A DNA stretch of 64,000 nt from contig NC_092688.1 in the NCBI RefSeq assembly GCF_964275005.1, forward strand, positions 22,325,903-22,389,902, in the 5' to 3' direction. The notes under the pieces were generated by a model, which had not been told where the DNA came from, ran no database searches, and was given only the letters and a program-made list of their open reading frames with translations. This DNA is from Diadema setosum (taxonomy: Eukaryota; Echinodermata; Echinoidea; Diadematoida; Diadematidae). This document shows positions 10,689-20,715 of this stretch, piece by piece. The position numbers were made by a program, and so were the translations under genes. Position 1 is the stretch's first letter; the number at the start of each line of letters is the position of its first letter.

Positions 10689-13600
10689 TCATCTGTGATC
10701 TACTCCATCACTGTCTGGTATCCAGTGTAGATGCCCATCATGGGTGTGGCCATTTAGGGTGTGGTCACTTTGTGTGCGGTCCCGGTGTGATGAGGAGCAG
10801 TGGCAGCACTGGGGGAAGGGGGTGCAGCCAGGGTTACAGCAGGGCTCCAGGTTCTCATCCTCTGGTTTCCGAGTCTGGGACTGGGCCCACACCATACCAG
10901 CATCCAGCTCCGCCTTAAGCTGTTGGATTTCAATAGAGTTTAGCAATATATCACTGACTGGGGTTACTCATTTCAACAAGCCATAATCAATAACAGATGG
11001 ACAAAACAGACTTAGGTTTTGGAGGTGTAACATTATTTCAAAGGCCCCGTGAGCATCCACCAAATTGTGTTGAGAGATTGAATTAGGCATTAAAGTAATG
11101 TACATCAATACCCAGGCCAAATTCTTGCTCTTAGATAGAAGGGTCTTGTCAATCAAGAAAGTATGATTATTGATTTCATGATGGAATATACCTATCACAT
11201 ATGTTGTCTTCTAGTATATGTATGGCTTCTTATAGGTAACTATCTTGAGTTTTCTTCATAAATTCTCCCAATGTCAATGTTCAAGATATATCATGGACAC
11301 CATGCTCTAAGACTTTTCTCTCAAATGACTTCATTCTAAAGAAAAATCATGAAAAAGTATAGTTTTGTTGATTAGCACACATAGGTCATTAGACAATGCT
11401 CTACAAAAAAAAAACGTTTCTATAGGCCTGAGACCTTGATAGGGAATTAATCTGAAGGACAGAGAGAGAAACAGAGATGGAGCAAACCTTGGTGATCTGG
11501 GCGATTATGTCTGGATAGATGGTGCTGTTCAACAGGTTGTACTGCTCCGAGGCATCTTGGTGCAGATCGTAGAGGAGAGGGGGTATGTGCTGGGTCCGCT
11601 TGGCCGTCGAGACGCAGTCCCTGTCTGACACTCGGCTCTTGCCCCACCCCTGGGTGTAGAAGTGGGCCTTGTACTGCTTCCAGCGCAGGGCGTACATCCC
11701 AAACTTGGGGTTGGCATTCTCCGGGTAGTAACTGTAACTCTCTCTTGCACTCTGTGAAAGTAGAGGTGGATCTAGGAATTTCGTAAAGGTGGGGGCGCAA
11801 AAAAAAAATTTCTGGTGCCACTGACGGGTTTAGTCAGCCGACACCAATTGAAAATTAAAAGGGTGGGGGGGGGGGGCAAGTGCACCTTTATCATTATTAT
11901 TATTTTTTTTTTTTTTTTTTCAGAAAAATTAAGGGGTGCCACTCCGATGCGCCCTCCCTGGATCTGTCACTGGAAAGGCACAGCAAAATTGATGATTCAA
12001 GACTGGGTCAAAAAGATTATTTTTTTTTTTAACTGCTCACAGACTATCAGAAAGCAGGACATGGAATGAGAACTTTCTTGGGTAGTTCTAGCTCCATGGG
12101 TGGACATTGTCAAAAAAAAAAAATATATATTTCAGGTGTTTTCATGCAATGGTGAATTCTATTAAATCAAGATGCTTAGGACAGCAATATTTTTCTCAAA
12201 TAATGACCTGGTCGTAAATCCTCTTGGCCTGTATTGGGAAGTCTATCATTTTCCCAATGTTCTTTCAGGAGCATTGTAGCAAGTAATTCGAGTGAGGGTA
12301 ATAATGACTGCTTTACCACTAAAATCCTCTTGAACTAATGAAATATCATGTTGTTGCTTTGTTGTTGTTTTTTTTTCAAACTCAGCCCACCATATCAAGA
12401 AAAATTGTGTCATAGATATATTATGTTTAAAAAAATCAAATCTTGATTGGAAAATATTTTCACAAAAACAAAATAATGTATTGATGTTTGGTACAATGAT
12501 GTTCACCTGTATACATTTACCTGTAATATATTGCCGATTTCTAGATTTCTTATAGGCAAATGCATTTACTGGTAATCAATTGATAAATCAGTAATGGATG
12601 TTAATCACAGTTTTGCTTTGTTCATCACAGTATAAGTTTCAGTGAACAAACTTTGAGAAAAGTAGAGGTATGGCATACTTGATACAGCAGAAGACTACAC
12701 ACAATGAAGTCAAGTTGACATACTGTATATATGTCTATATTTTTGCGCAATAGACCGGTTTACTAATGATATGCATAATGACGTCAACCCCACGCGACCC
12801 TAGTGATTGTAACTAGGTCGGGCAAGCGAAATAAGCGCGGACGCGCGCGCCACACTGTTTTTGCATTCACGCGTGTATTGTCTACGATCATTACTCGCTG
12901 CGGATTATCGACAACTTTTGTTTGCTATAATCTTGCTTTGAGATGGCGTCAGCTTCAAGTTCTAGCCAAAGTTCGAGCAAGCCATGGAAGAATTGGACAG
13001 TTAAGGAATTAACTGAGTATTTGAGGGATATAGGTGTGAGCACAAGCGGCTATAACAAGGTGAAACTCATCAAACTAGTGCAACTGCCGTAGCCGATTTG
13101 GATTTGCCCATCGATCCCGACCTCTCCCGGGCGGACACCGGCCGGTCACTGCAGGAGAAGCTCGCTCTGGTAGGCTGCTCGTTCTCCGATCCTAACAAGC
13201 TCGCTGGGTTTACATCCAACTTTGACAAATTTTGGACTCTTTGACGTGTTCAACTACCTGATCATCAATCGGACTGACTATGACTGTAAAAGCTAAAGGG
13301 ATACAAGTCATTTGACGACTACCGTCTTTTCGCGGATGGGAGTGTTTCAAGCCTGAAGTTCAACGAGGTTTCGGACACGAGCCCTTTTTGTGTTTTCCTT
13401 AGTGAGGTTAGGCCGACCGGACATACCTCAACAAACCAACGTACCAGACCTGGGTCGTGATGAATAAGTCAACGGGGGAAATAAATGTTGCCTACTGCGA
13501 ATGTCAGGGAGGTTAGGTCTATCATTGTTTTTGTTTTTAATTTTAGGTCTACGTCTACGGTCTAGATCTACTCTAGATCTAGTCTATAGGGCTAGGCCCC

Positions 13601-16600
13601 TAGGCCCTAACTGTTATTGTTAATAGAAAAATAGGTCAAAATCGCCATTCTATTTCATGAATTTTAATCAGTCTGAGTCTAACTTATAAAAAAAATCCTT
13701 GGAAACATATCGATTATGAGAGATTCGCTGTCTAGTTTAGATTTCACAATCAATCATAATGCTTAGAATCATTGAAGTTTGAAGTGATGCGGTCATACTG
13801 TTGTATGTTCCGTAGCAGCAGTGTTTTCCACCCATTTTCAGAACTACTGAAGACGAAATCGAAGCCAAAATTCAACAAAATCGAAACTATAGTCCAAATT
13901 GCGTTTGATCACAGCAGAATCTTCCCTCATCTAAGGTTGGGAATTGATTTAGAGCCACACAAAATGCCACGAGGTAAAGTCGAAGTTGATGCATCTTACA
14001 CATGTACACAACATACACGTAAGTCTACATGTGGGGATGTATCGGGAACGGCTGCAGCAGCCGACGTTGCAGGCTCGCATCCTTTGTTTGCCCGAGGTTG
14101 CGGCCGTGTGCAAAATTAAAGATCTGTGCATACATTAGTAAACCGGTCTATTAATTTTCGCACTTAGCTGCTCAAAAACATATATTGCGGGTTCTTGAAT
14201 TTGTGCTTCACGATTGTCAACCAATTCAGAATGTGCAGAAAAAAATGGTGAAGATATTTTCATGGGTTTTAGAGTTCGCACTAGCCAAAAGTAGCATGAA
14301 AATTAATGCGCCGAGAAAATGAGTGCGTTTACAGTAGCTTTGCAACTGATTGACAAATTGCCCTACATCAACGTACGCCCATGATTTTTTATCATGGCTA
14401 CTACTAAAACACTGATCAATTCAGTGCTTATTTACGTTGATGTAGGGCAATTTGTCAATCAGTTGCAATGAAAACATCTCGACGGAAGAACTTCATAAAT
14501 TTGAATAACAAAGCAGTACCCGCTGCATGCTATAAGGATTAGAACCAACACTTGCTGTCGGGCGAAAGCTCGGTGGTCTAGTGGAGATGACGCCTGTCGG
14601 TGATCAGGAGGTCGTGGGTTCGAATCCTGCTCGAGTATGTACGCCCATGATTTTTTATCATGGCTACTACTAAAACACTGATCAATTCAGTGCTTATTTA
14701 CGTTGATGTAGGGCAATTTGTCAATCAGTTGCAATGAAAACATCTCAACGGAAGAACTTCATAAATTTGAATTACAGTAGCTTGTTAGTCAAGTTATGAT
14801 CTGCACATACCTCACTTGAGTTGAACAAAACAGGGCTCATGTCCACTCCATCCAGCGTGACATTGCTGGGCAGTTTAGCTCCGGCCAGTTTGGCCACTGT
14901 TGGGAGAAGGTCAATCTGAGCAGTTAGCTGCATCGTCCGTCCAGGGCTGATGCGGCCAGGCCAGTGGGCGATGCCCGGCACACGCATACCGCCCTCGTAG
15001 GTAGTGCCTTTGCCACATTTCAGCAGCCCAGCATTGCCCCCTCTCACTTCTCTCATGAGGCTTGGTCTTAAAACAAACAAACAAACAAACAAACAAACAA
15101 AAACAAAGGTGATTGATTATGAGTACATCAGTACATCTTGCTTATCACTGGTAATCACTAATACATGTATCCACTACTAAATGATTCATGATTCATCTAA
15201 AGCCTGCCTCACACTGTGCAATTCTTGCGATACGAGGTTGCATCCCAGAAATTGCCAGATAGCGCACAGTGTAGGGGGTCTGTGATAAAACAACCAGCGA
15301 TTTTTTTTTTAACATCCTGCAAAGGAGACAGCAGCGATATCGCACAGTGTTGCACTGAAACGCATCGCAGTCTATCATGTACAGTTAAAATTGCATAGTA
15401 TGAGGCGTCCTTTAGATGAACTACATCAAAGGCAGTTTACTCATTTTGCAGGCTTCAATGTATCAGCAGTACTGATAGTAATTTTACACATAATGATAGC
15501 ACTTGCAATCATGATATAAAGTTGTTTTTACATGCTTCTAGAATGTTCAACCTAGAGATGGACTGTTTATGAAACTCATAGCAGCCATTACACTTTTAAT
15601 TTGACAACTGACGTCTCCCTTGGTGGGGTGTTGCTGGATTCTCTTCCAGCAATTCCATATATATGACATGGAAACGCTGAAAAGTATTGCCCAAGTGAAA
15701 TCCTTTTCCCTGTCTTTGTTTACTGGTAAGTAAAGGGCCCTCACATTACAATGAACATGGTTCATTAAATCATTATCAGAATATCACTAGCCGATCTTTG
15801 ATGCAAAATCCCCTTTGGTTATAACAAAATTTTGATTGAACAAAAGGAAACTATCAATCCCAAGGACTTTGTCATAACAGTGGTCACCTGTTTTACGACT
15901 TATAACATCACATATCATCATGGGAATTGTTATTATGCATGTTGTGCTTGTGTATGAATCTAGCCTGCATCAAAAGAGATGGACTCACCCATTATCTGAT
16001 GTGAAGAAGATAAAGGTGTTTGACGTCAGCCCACTTTCTTCAAGCTGCTGGAGCACCTGCCCAACCCCCCAGTCCAGTTCAGCCAGAGAATCTCCAAAAG
16101 TCCCCCTCGTGGTGCTGTTTCTGAATGCCTCGCCGGCAAACTGAGGGTGATGAGTGTGGAGGAATGCGTAATAGAGGAAGAAAGGTGTGGCCGATGACGC
16201 GCTCTCGCGGATGAATTCCTTGGCGGCTGCTGTCAAGCGCTTCCCAATGGTGGTAAGGTTTGCGGGCTGTTCGACAATGGTTGTGCCATTATAGATGGGG
16301 CAGGAACTCATCTGTGTTCTGCAGTCATCGTAGCACGATGAATTAGGGTAGAAACATCTGGACAAAAGAAGAAAGCCAGGAAATTGACCAAATCATGCTA
16401 GCTACTTCTAAAGATGATCACAAGTATTTTGATGGAAAAGACTTGGCCTTAGAAGGCAATAACTTATAACTGAAGTACCAAACATTTGTCGAATTTAAGA
16501 TTCCAGTCTACATTGTATAAACTGACCCACTGCATACTTATGCTGAAAAATGGAAAAGGAGTTTGTAACACTACTTATTAACAGACCCAATGAAACAGAT

Positions 16601-19600
16601 ACATAAGTATAGGAATATATGTGACCCTGCATCACAAAACCAACAAAAAGTCGCCAGACATGGAGTTTTAGTTAAGGGCAGATATTGAAAGAGCAGATTC
16701 TAAGCTTTAAAATGATGTATAACTCAATTCAAATGGACTCTCCTAACCTATCTAAATATTGGAAAGAAAGTACACACTCTGGAAAGGTTTGAACTGATAA
16801 AAGAGGCTCTGAAGTAAAGGGTCTATTCAAGCGCAAACTGTGCTGGCTGTGCGATGAATGGGACAAAAAAAAACAGGATGTAAACCAAGTTAGCACCAAC
16901 AATGAAGGGATTATCAGTTTAAGCTGAAATTGAGCATGCTCAGTTAACACATTCTGTCCATAATAAATGCCAATTTTCAAAGTAGAAACTGAAGGGTGTG
17001 TAAAGGATTTTAAAGAAATGAAAAGGGACCTCTCAAGACGTACCTAATCGCACTACTCCACAAAAAGGCGTTGTAGAAAAACTGTTGAAAACACACTTTC
17101 CCGTTCGTTTTATGACCCCAAACTTATGAATGATGTAGACAAAGAATAGCTCTTTCAGAAAGTATGAAAAACTTAAGATTGACTTGGTTGACCTGTTTCA
17201 CCCCTTTTAGGTCCTCACACAAAATCAAGGGCTGCGACTTTGTGTTCGTTTTGTGATGCACGGTCACATATTTTTGTGTTTGACTCGCTCTGCCACGGAA
17301 AAACTTGTTCATGCACTTATTTCTTCACGCCTTGATTTCGGTAATGGTTTGTTTTTCAATCTACCAAACTCACAAATTGCCCCATTACAAAAGCTACAAA
17401 ATGCCGCTGCACATATTGTTTCTTTGTCAAGTAAACGCAGTCATATCACCCCTATCCTGAAGAGTCTTCATTGGTTGCCTGTACAGGAGCGTATTCGGTT
17501 TAAGATGTATTCTTTTGGTTTATCACGTTATTGAGGGAACAGCTCCTGATTACAATGTTTGTTTGTTTCATCAATACCAACCTTCACGAACTCTTCGATC
17601 CTCAACTTCAGGTCTCTTACATATTTCGTTTTCTAGGAAATCTTGGGGGGAACGAGCTTTCACTCACACTGGACCAACACTGTGGAATTCACTTCCTCGT
17701 GAGCTGAAAGACTCCAGCTCCATAACATCTTTCAGGAGTAATTTAAAATCCTATTTGTGTTAATAGCAGTGCCTTTTGAAGACAGACTTTCATGTCTTTT
17801 TTTTTCTTCTGCTTCTTCATCTTCTATTACGGTGACGTACTTGTATCTTCAGTACATGTACCTGTTTACTTTGATGTAAAGCGCCTTGAGCATTTGATCA
17901 AAGTGGAGAATGGGGCTATAGAAATTGTATGTATTATCATTATATGGTTGGTAGAGATATGCAAACAAACACTAGCAACAAATGTGATATTAAAAAGAAG
18001 GTATGAAGAAATAAAAGACAAGTTAAAAAAAATCAAACAAATAACATTTCAGCTGCACAGACAGACTGAATATTTAATGGCTGGACAGAGAGGCTGAGAG
18101 ACAAGCATAAAAACTAATGCAAAATTTAAGATTGATTAAAAAAATATATTGAATATATACATTGGGAATTAAATCCCATTTTTTTGAAACAGGGGATATT
18201 TATTACAAAAATGTTAAAACCAAATTTACAAGCCAAAATAAACTAACAGAGAGACTCACACTGAACACGGGCAGTAGTCATGCGAGTATGGCATGCCGTA
18301 GTAGTACTGGAAACCCTGGGATGTTGGTAGGTACGTCCCTGCCTCCCCTACCCCTAGATGCCACTTGCCCACAATGCCCGTGCGGTAGCCGAGGGGCTGC
18401 AGCACCTCAGCAATGGTGGTCTCATTGTGCGGCAGACCTCCGGAGGAAAGTGGGTCAAAGACTCCAGGATACACACCGCTGCGGATGTGATACCGGCCCG
18501 TCAGTATGGCTGCCCTGTGAATGAAGCCAGGTCACTAAAAGTAATTAGAACCATATACCATACTTATGGGTAAACGCAGCCTAGCGGGTAAACTCGGCCC
18601 CCGGCGCACGCATTAATACAACTTGTTATTATGCACGCGCGGGGGGCCGAGTTTACCTGCTAGGCTGAGTTTTAATACCCATAACTACGGTAGTTATGAC
18701 ACCATCATCATCCAGGTTTTAATCTGGGTTGGACCCCGATAACGGGGATGGTGGCCGGATTTTCCTCACGCTGACAGCAACTTCTTTCACATCTTTTCAC
18801 TATCTTGCCTGATTTGGAGGTGTTCTCGTTTTTCTCAAGCAAGCCTTCCCAAGCTTCTCCCTTCTTGTCTCTGCCATTTGAATTTACTTACTTTTAGATA
18901 AAAAAGTATGTTTATTTTCACAGGGGCAGATCCAGGAATTCCACCATAAAGGGGAGGTGCCTTTACAAAATTAAAGGGGGCACATGCCCCCCCCCCCCAT
19001 TTTTTATTTATTTTTTAACAAGAAATTAAAAGAGGGGGCGCACGCCAAGTGCACCCCCCTCTACGTAGATCCACCACCGTTTTCATATTCTTATTTTTTA
19101 ATCATTCCACAAATTTAATGACAACTGCTGTTCATGCTATGCTAATCCAGTCAAGAAAGCTAGGTAAATTTAAGTAATTTATTAGTACAAAGTATTCTTC
19201 ACGTTGTGGGGATGATATGTTGATCTACTATAAAACGTCCATATTGTGTTCCCTCTTGTTTGGAGTAAATTTAGGTCTCTAGATAATCATGAGATTAATC
19301 GTTTTGGGGGAAAAGACGAAAAAGTTGGGAACTTTCTATAAATACCGTTAGTGCACCAGTTTTCGACAGGACCCAGATTTCGACACCCAGCAGATAATTC
19401 TTATTAAATTTTATACTCAATACAAACGTCTGACTTCAACAATCAACCAAGTTATCAATCACATTTCTAGTCTTATATAAACACCGTTTGTCACTCGTCA
19501 TCATAATCTGACGGTAGAATATTTAGGAGAAAAGCAACACAGTGTCAGCAGAAATTTTGATGTCGGCCATTTTCAGGGGTTCAAACAATATGACGCATTT

Positions 19601-20514
19601 TGTATACATCGCCGTAAAATGAAATTCACCCATGCCGGTTATCTTACTTTAGTATCAGTTTGTTTGCCAAATCCTGATGTTTGATTTCATAATCGTCTTT
19701 AGTAATTTCATGGCTGAATTCGTGATAAATGAGCAAACTTGTAGAAAGAGTTGGCTTTGAGAATGTGGCACCAGATTTCGACATTCCCATAATAAGACAC
19801 GTTATAGAGGAAACAACAAGTTCTTGCGCCGGTAGTTTGCTGGTTTGCGTCCACAATGCAGTGTACGCATACTGTACGCGCCACGTGATTTCTGTGTGAT
19901 GCGCGCTGTGATTGTGTCGAAAAATGATGCTGGGTGTCGAAATCTGATGCCAGCGACAGCGTGAAGGAAATCGCTAAAATTGAACACGAGTGCATTCAAA
20001 TTGGAATTCGTTCAAGGCATATTATTATTGGCCTTTGTAGCTCAACTTCATATCGAAATTCCGAGGTAAAACGGTGCAGTATTGATGGTAAACAAGGAAA
20101 TGTGCTAAAGTGTCGAAAACCGGTACCCTTACTGTACATGAGGTTATTCTGGGTTTCTCTTTGAAGGTACACAACACGTGCGAGTTAATTTATCTTTCTT
20201 TGACAGCAGGGATGTGTGTATGTGACGTACTAACTGCGACCAGCCCCAACGCGTTGGGGCTGGTCGTACCTGGACGGACTGCAAACAGGAGCGGAAGCAT
20301 AGAACTGAGTGAACCGCAGGCCCTGCGAAGCCAAACGGTTGAGGTTCGGCGTGGAACTCGTCGGGTGTCCGTACGACTGCAAGTCGCCGTAGCCGAGGTC
20401 GTCAGCATATAAAATTATTATATTTGGTTTCTCCTGAGCATGAGCATAGCCATCCTCGATCATTACAGATGAGATACATGACAACAGAAGGAACAGAGTT
20501 GATTTCGAATCCAT
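10689..20514 (-). CDS. ARSA: Arylsulfatase A-like lysosomal sulfatase, six coding exons
   Basis: Predicted 539-aa hydrolase that removes sulfate from sulfated substrates (cerebroside sulfate in the vertebrate enzyme), acting in the lysosome or secreted. Exons: 20,270-20,514; 18,260-18,514; 15,989-16,357; 14,811-15,066; 11,488-11,751; 10,689-10,919. All introns are GT-AG and phases match. Start M at 20,514 gives a hydrophobic signal peptide (residues 1 to about 27); an in-frame ATG also lies at 20,580. Active-site residues are all present: D38, D39, C78 and R82 in the CSPSR formylglycine signature, K132, H134, H160, H236, D288, N289, K309. The cysteine-rich C-terminal block ([15 protein letters not shown]) is the ARSA hallmark, separating it from ARSB or GALNS. 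N-glycosylation sites include NETT, NGTT and NLTT. The signature arginine codon is split by intron 1. The least certain junction is the exon 6 acceptor at 10,920. Human ARSA has 507-509 aa. Confidence 0.93.
11761..11972. mobile_element. hAT-like MITE abutting the ARSA exon 5 splice acceptor
   Basis: Left end TAGAGGTGGATCTAGG and right end CCCTGGATCTGTCACTG are inverted relatives of CAGGGGCGGATCCAGG. GAAAG occurs immediately outside both ends (756-760 and 973-977 of the 11-kb block), a possible target duplication. Only nine intron bases separate the element from exon 5. Confidence 0.65.
12749..14152 (+). mobile_element. TIR element carrying a decayed SAP plus SWIM-type gene
   Basis: Perfect 20-bp terminal inverted repeats AATAGACCGGTTTACTAATG bound 1.4 kb. 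If the outermost TA pair is a target duplication, the TIR proper starts GACCGG. Inside are a short SAP-domain frame and, 400 bp on, a SWIM-like segment, both plus strand. The element sits inside another MITE in ARSA intron 4. No transposase is recognisable, so it is nonautonomous or degraded. The element family is not known to me. Confidence 0.6.
12943..13510 (+). pseudogene. Relic of a SAP/SWIM zinc-finger protein gene
   Basis: The frame from ATG at 12,943 encodes 49 residues, starting MASASSSQSSS and followed by a SAP-like DNA-binding helix pair ([15 protein letters not shown]...KVKLIKLVQ). Further coding-like segments in shifted frames follow, ending at about 13,450-13,510 with [20 protein letters not shown]. 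That matches the first half of a SWIM zinc finger (CxC before the missing CxH). SAP plus SWIM proteins of this layout are common in marine invertebrates and often continue into a YqaJ-type exonuclease domain, which is absent here. It is interrupted several times and is not a functional gene. A splice donor after the CxC segment is possible. Confidence 0.55.
14341..14776 (+). repeat. tRNA-derived SINE, partly duplicated and folded back
   Basis: A tRNA-like head (about 14,556-14,635) has box A TGGTCTAGTGG at 14,574 and box B GGTTCGAATCC at 14,617. A 136-bp tail follows (14,640-14,776). The same tail, almost identical, lies just before the head at 14,374-14,509. A 33-bp inverse of part of the tail lies before that at 14,341-14,373, so the layout is inverse tail, tail, head, tail. 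The tRNA part lacks a convincing acceptor stem, so it is a SINE rather than a tRNA gene. Its end is 34 bp from the ARSA exon 4 donor. Confidence 0.75.
15067..15105. repeat. (AAAC)n microsatellite beside ARSA exon 4
   Basis: AAAC tetranucleotides run directly up to the exon 4 acceptor. Read on the minus strand this gives (GTTT)n, which serves as the pyrimidine-rich tract in front of TTAAG|ACC. Confidence 0.7.
15194..15418. mobile_element. 225-bp MITE in ARSA intron 3
   Basis: The left end CATCTAAAGCCTGCCTCACA and the inverse of the right end, CATCTAAAGGACGCCTCATA, are imperfect inverted repeats extending to the shared GCAATT. The interior is non-coding and repeats the CGCACAGTGT motif. Confidence 0.6.
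16618..17270. mobile_element. 653-bp TA-flanked MITE in ARSA intron 2
   Basis: Terminal inverted repeats of about 36 bp start TATGTGACCCTGCATCAC on the left and TATGTGACCGTGCATCAC on the inverse of the right, and continue to AAAGTCGC. TA at the tips suggests a mariner-type target. There is no transposase ORF. It abuts the L2 fragment that begins at 17,271. Confidence 0.75.
17271..17945 (+). mobile_element. L2/CR1-type LINE 3' fragment in ARSA intron 2
   Basis: Two plus-strand frames (to about 17,534, then 17,515-17,763) encode the conserved C-terminal tail of L2/CR1 reverse transcriptases: [30 protein letters not shown], then LRSSTSGLL and [20 protein letters not shown]. One frame change near 17,525 breaks it. 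The 3' UTR ends with the L2-like GCGCCTTGAGCA and ATGGGGCTATAGAAATTGTA. It is 5'-truncated, lacks the catalytic domain, and lies opposite to the ARSA transcript. Confidence 0.8.
18556..18691. mobile_element. GC-rich hairpin MITE in ARSA intron 1
   Basis: TACCATACTTATGGGTAAAC and the inverse of the right end TACCGTAGTTATGGGTATTA form the tips. Longer inner arms around GGTAAACTCGGCCCCC pair as well. It lies 41 bp from the exon 2 acceptor. Confidence 0.65.
18921..19079. mobile_element. hAT-like MITE of the CAGGGGCGGATCCAGG family
   Basis: It starts CAGGGGCAGATCCAGG and ends with GTAGATCCACCACCG, the inverse form. An internal poly-C run and AGGGGGCGCACGC are shared in style with the copies at 1,351 and 11,761. 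It is in ARSA intron 1. Confidence 0.65.
19343..20136. mobile_element. 794-bp nonautonomous TA element, copy 1 (ARSA intron 1)
   Basis: Ends are TA-CCGTTAGTGCACCAGTTTTC and, inverted, TA-CAGTAAGGGTACCGGTTTTC, continuing GACA. TA on both tips and CAGT termini point to Tc1/mariner-type mobilisation. It is nearly identical to 55,611-56,406 throughout. The minus-strand ORFs it carries do not resemble a transposase. Confidence 0.8.
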
Positions 20515-20620
20515 CAGTCTTATGGGGTCGCTGAAATGGTGCGGTTTAATACTGTAGCAGGGAATCACAATATCACACACAGCGCTAGCGCACGGCTGTG
20601 TCTGCTTTGGGTAATAGAGC

Positions 20621-20629
<9 letters not shown>

Positions 20630-20655
<26 letters not shown>
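20630..20655. repeat. (GT)n microsatellite upstream of ARSA
   Basis: A GT dinucleotide run about 115 bp upstream of the ARSA start codon. Confidence 0.85.
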
Positions 20656-20691
20656 CGCATATCATGTGACTGTACTGGTAGAGAGTCAGGT

Positions 20692-20715
20692 GACTAAAGA
20701 AACTTTAGTTTCTTT
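20692..20715. promoter_or_regulatory. Perfect hairpin upstream of ARSA
   Basis: CTAAAGAAAC, a 4-base loop, then GTTTCTTTAG: a perfect 10-bp stem about 180 bp upstream of the ARSA ATG. A regulatory role is possible but unproven; it may also be a MITE tip. Confidence 0.3.

Larger units (their letters stand above)
12720..14337. mobile_element. TACTGTA-family MITE split by a second TIR element
   Basis: It begins TACTGTATATATG and ends GTTTACAGTA. Fragments of the interior typical of the family (TTTTTGCGC on the left, TTAATTTTCGCAC on the right) lie on either side of an insertion at 12,749-14,152. Related copies lie at 51,048, 58,335 and 58,829. It sits in ARSA intron 4. Confidence 0.55.

Noticed and set aside
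10682-10986. Plus-strand ORFs across ARSA exon 6
   Set aside because: They are antisense shadows of the real exon, whose minus-strand frame matches the ARSA cysteine-rich tail.
13772-14119. 115-codon ORF inside the SAP/SWIM element
   Set aside because: No recognisable domain and no continuity with the SAP or SWIM segments.
14556-14640. A working tRNA gene
   Set aside because: Boxes A and B are good, but acceptor ends do not pair and the sequence is joined to a repeated SINE tail.
19708-20164. ORFs inside the 794-bp TA element as a transposase
   Set aside because: No DDE/DDD motif or helix-turn-helix is seen; frames are short and on both strands.
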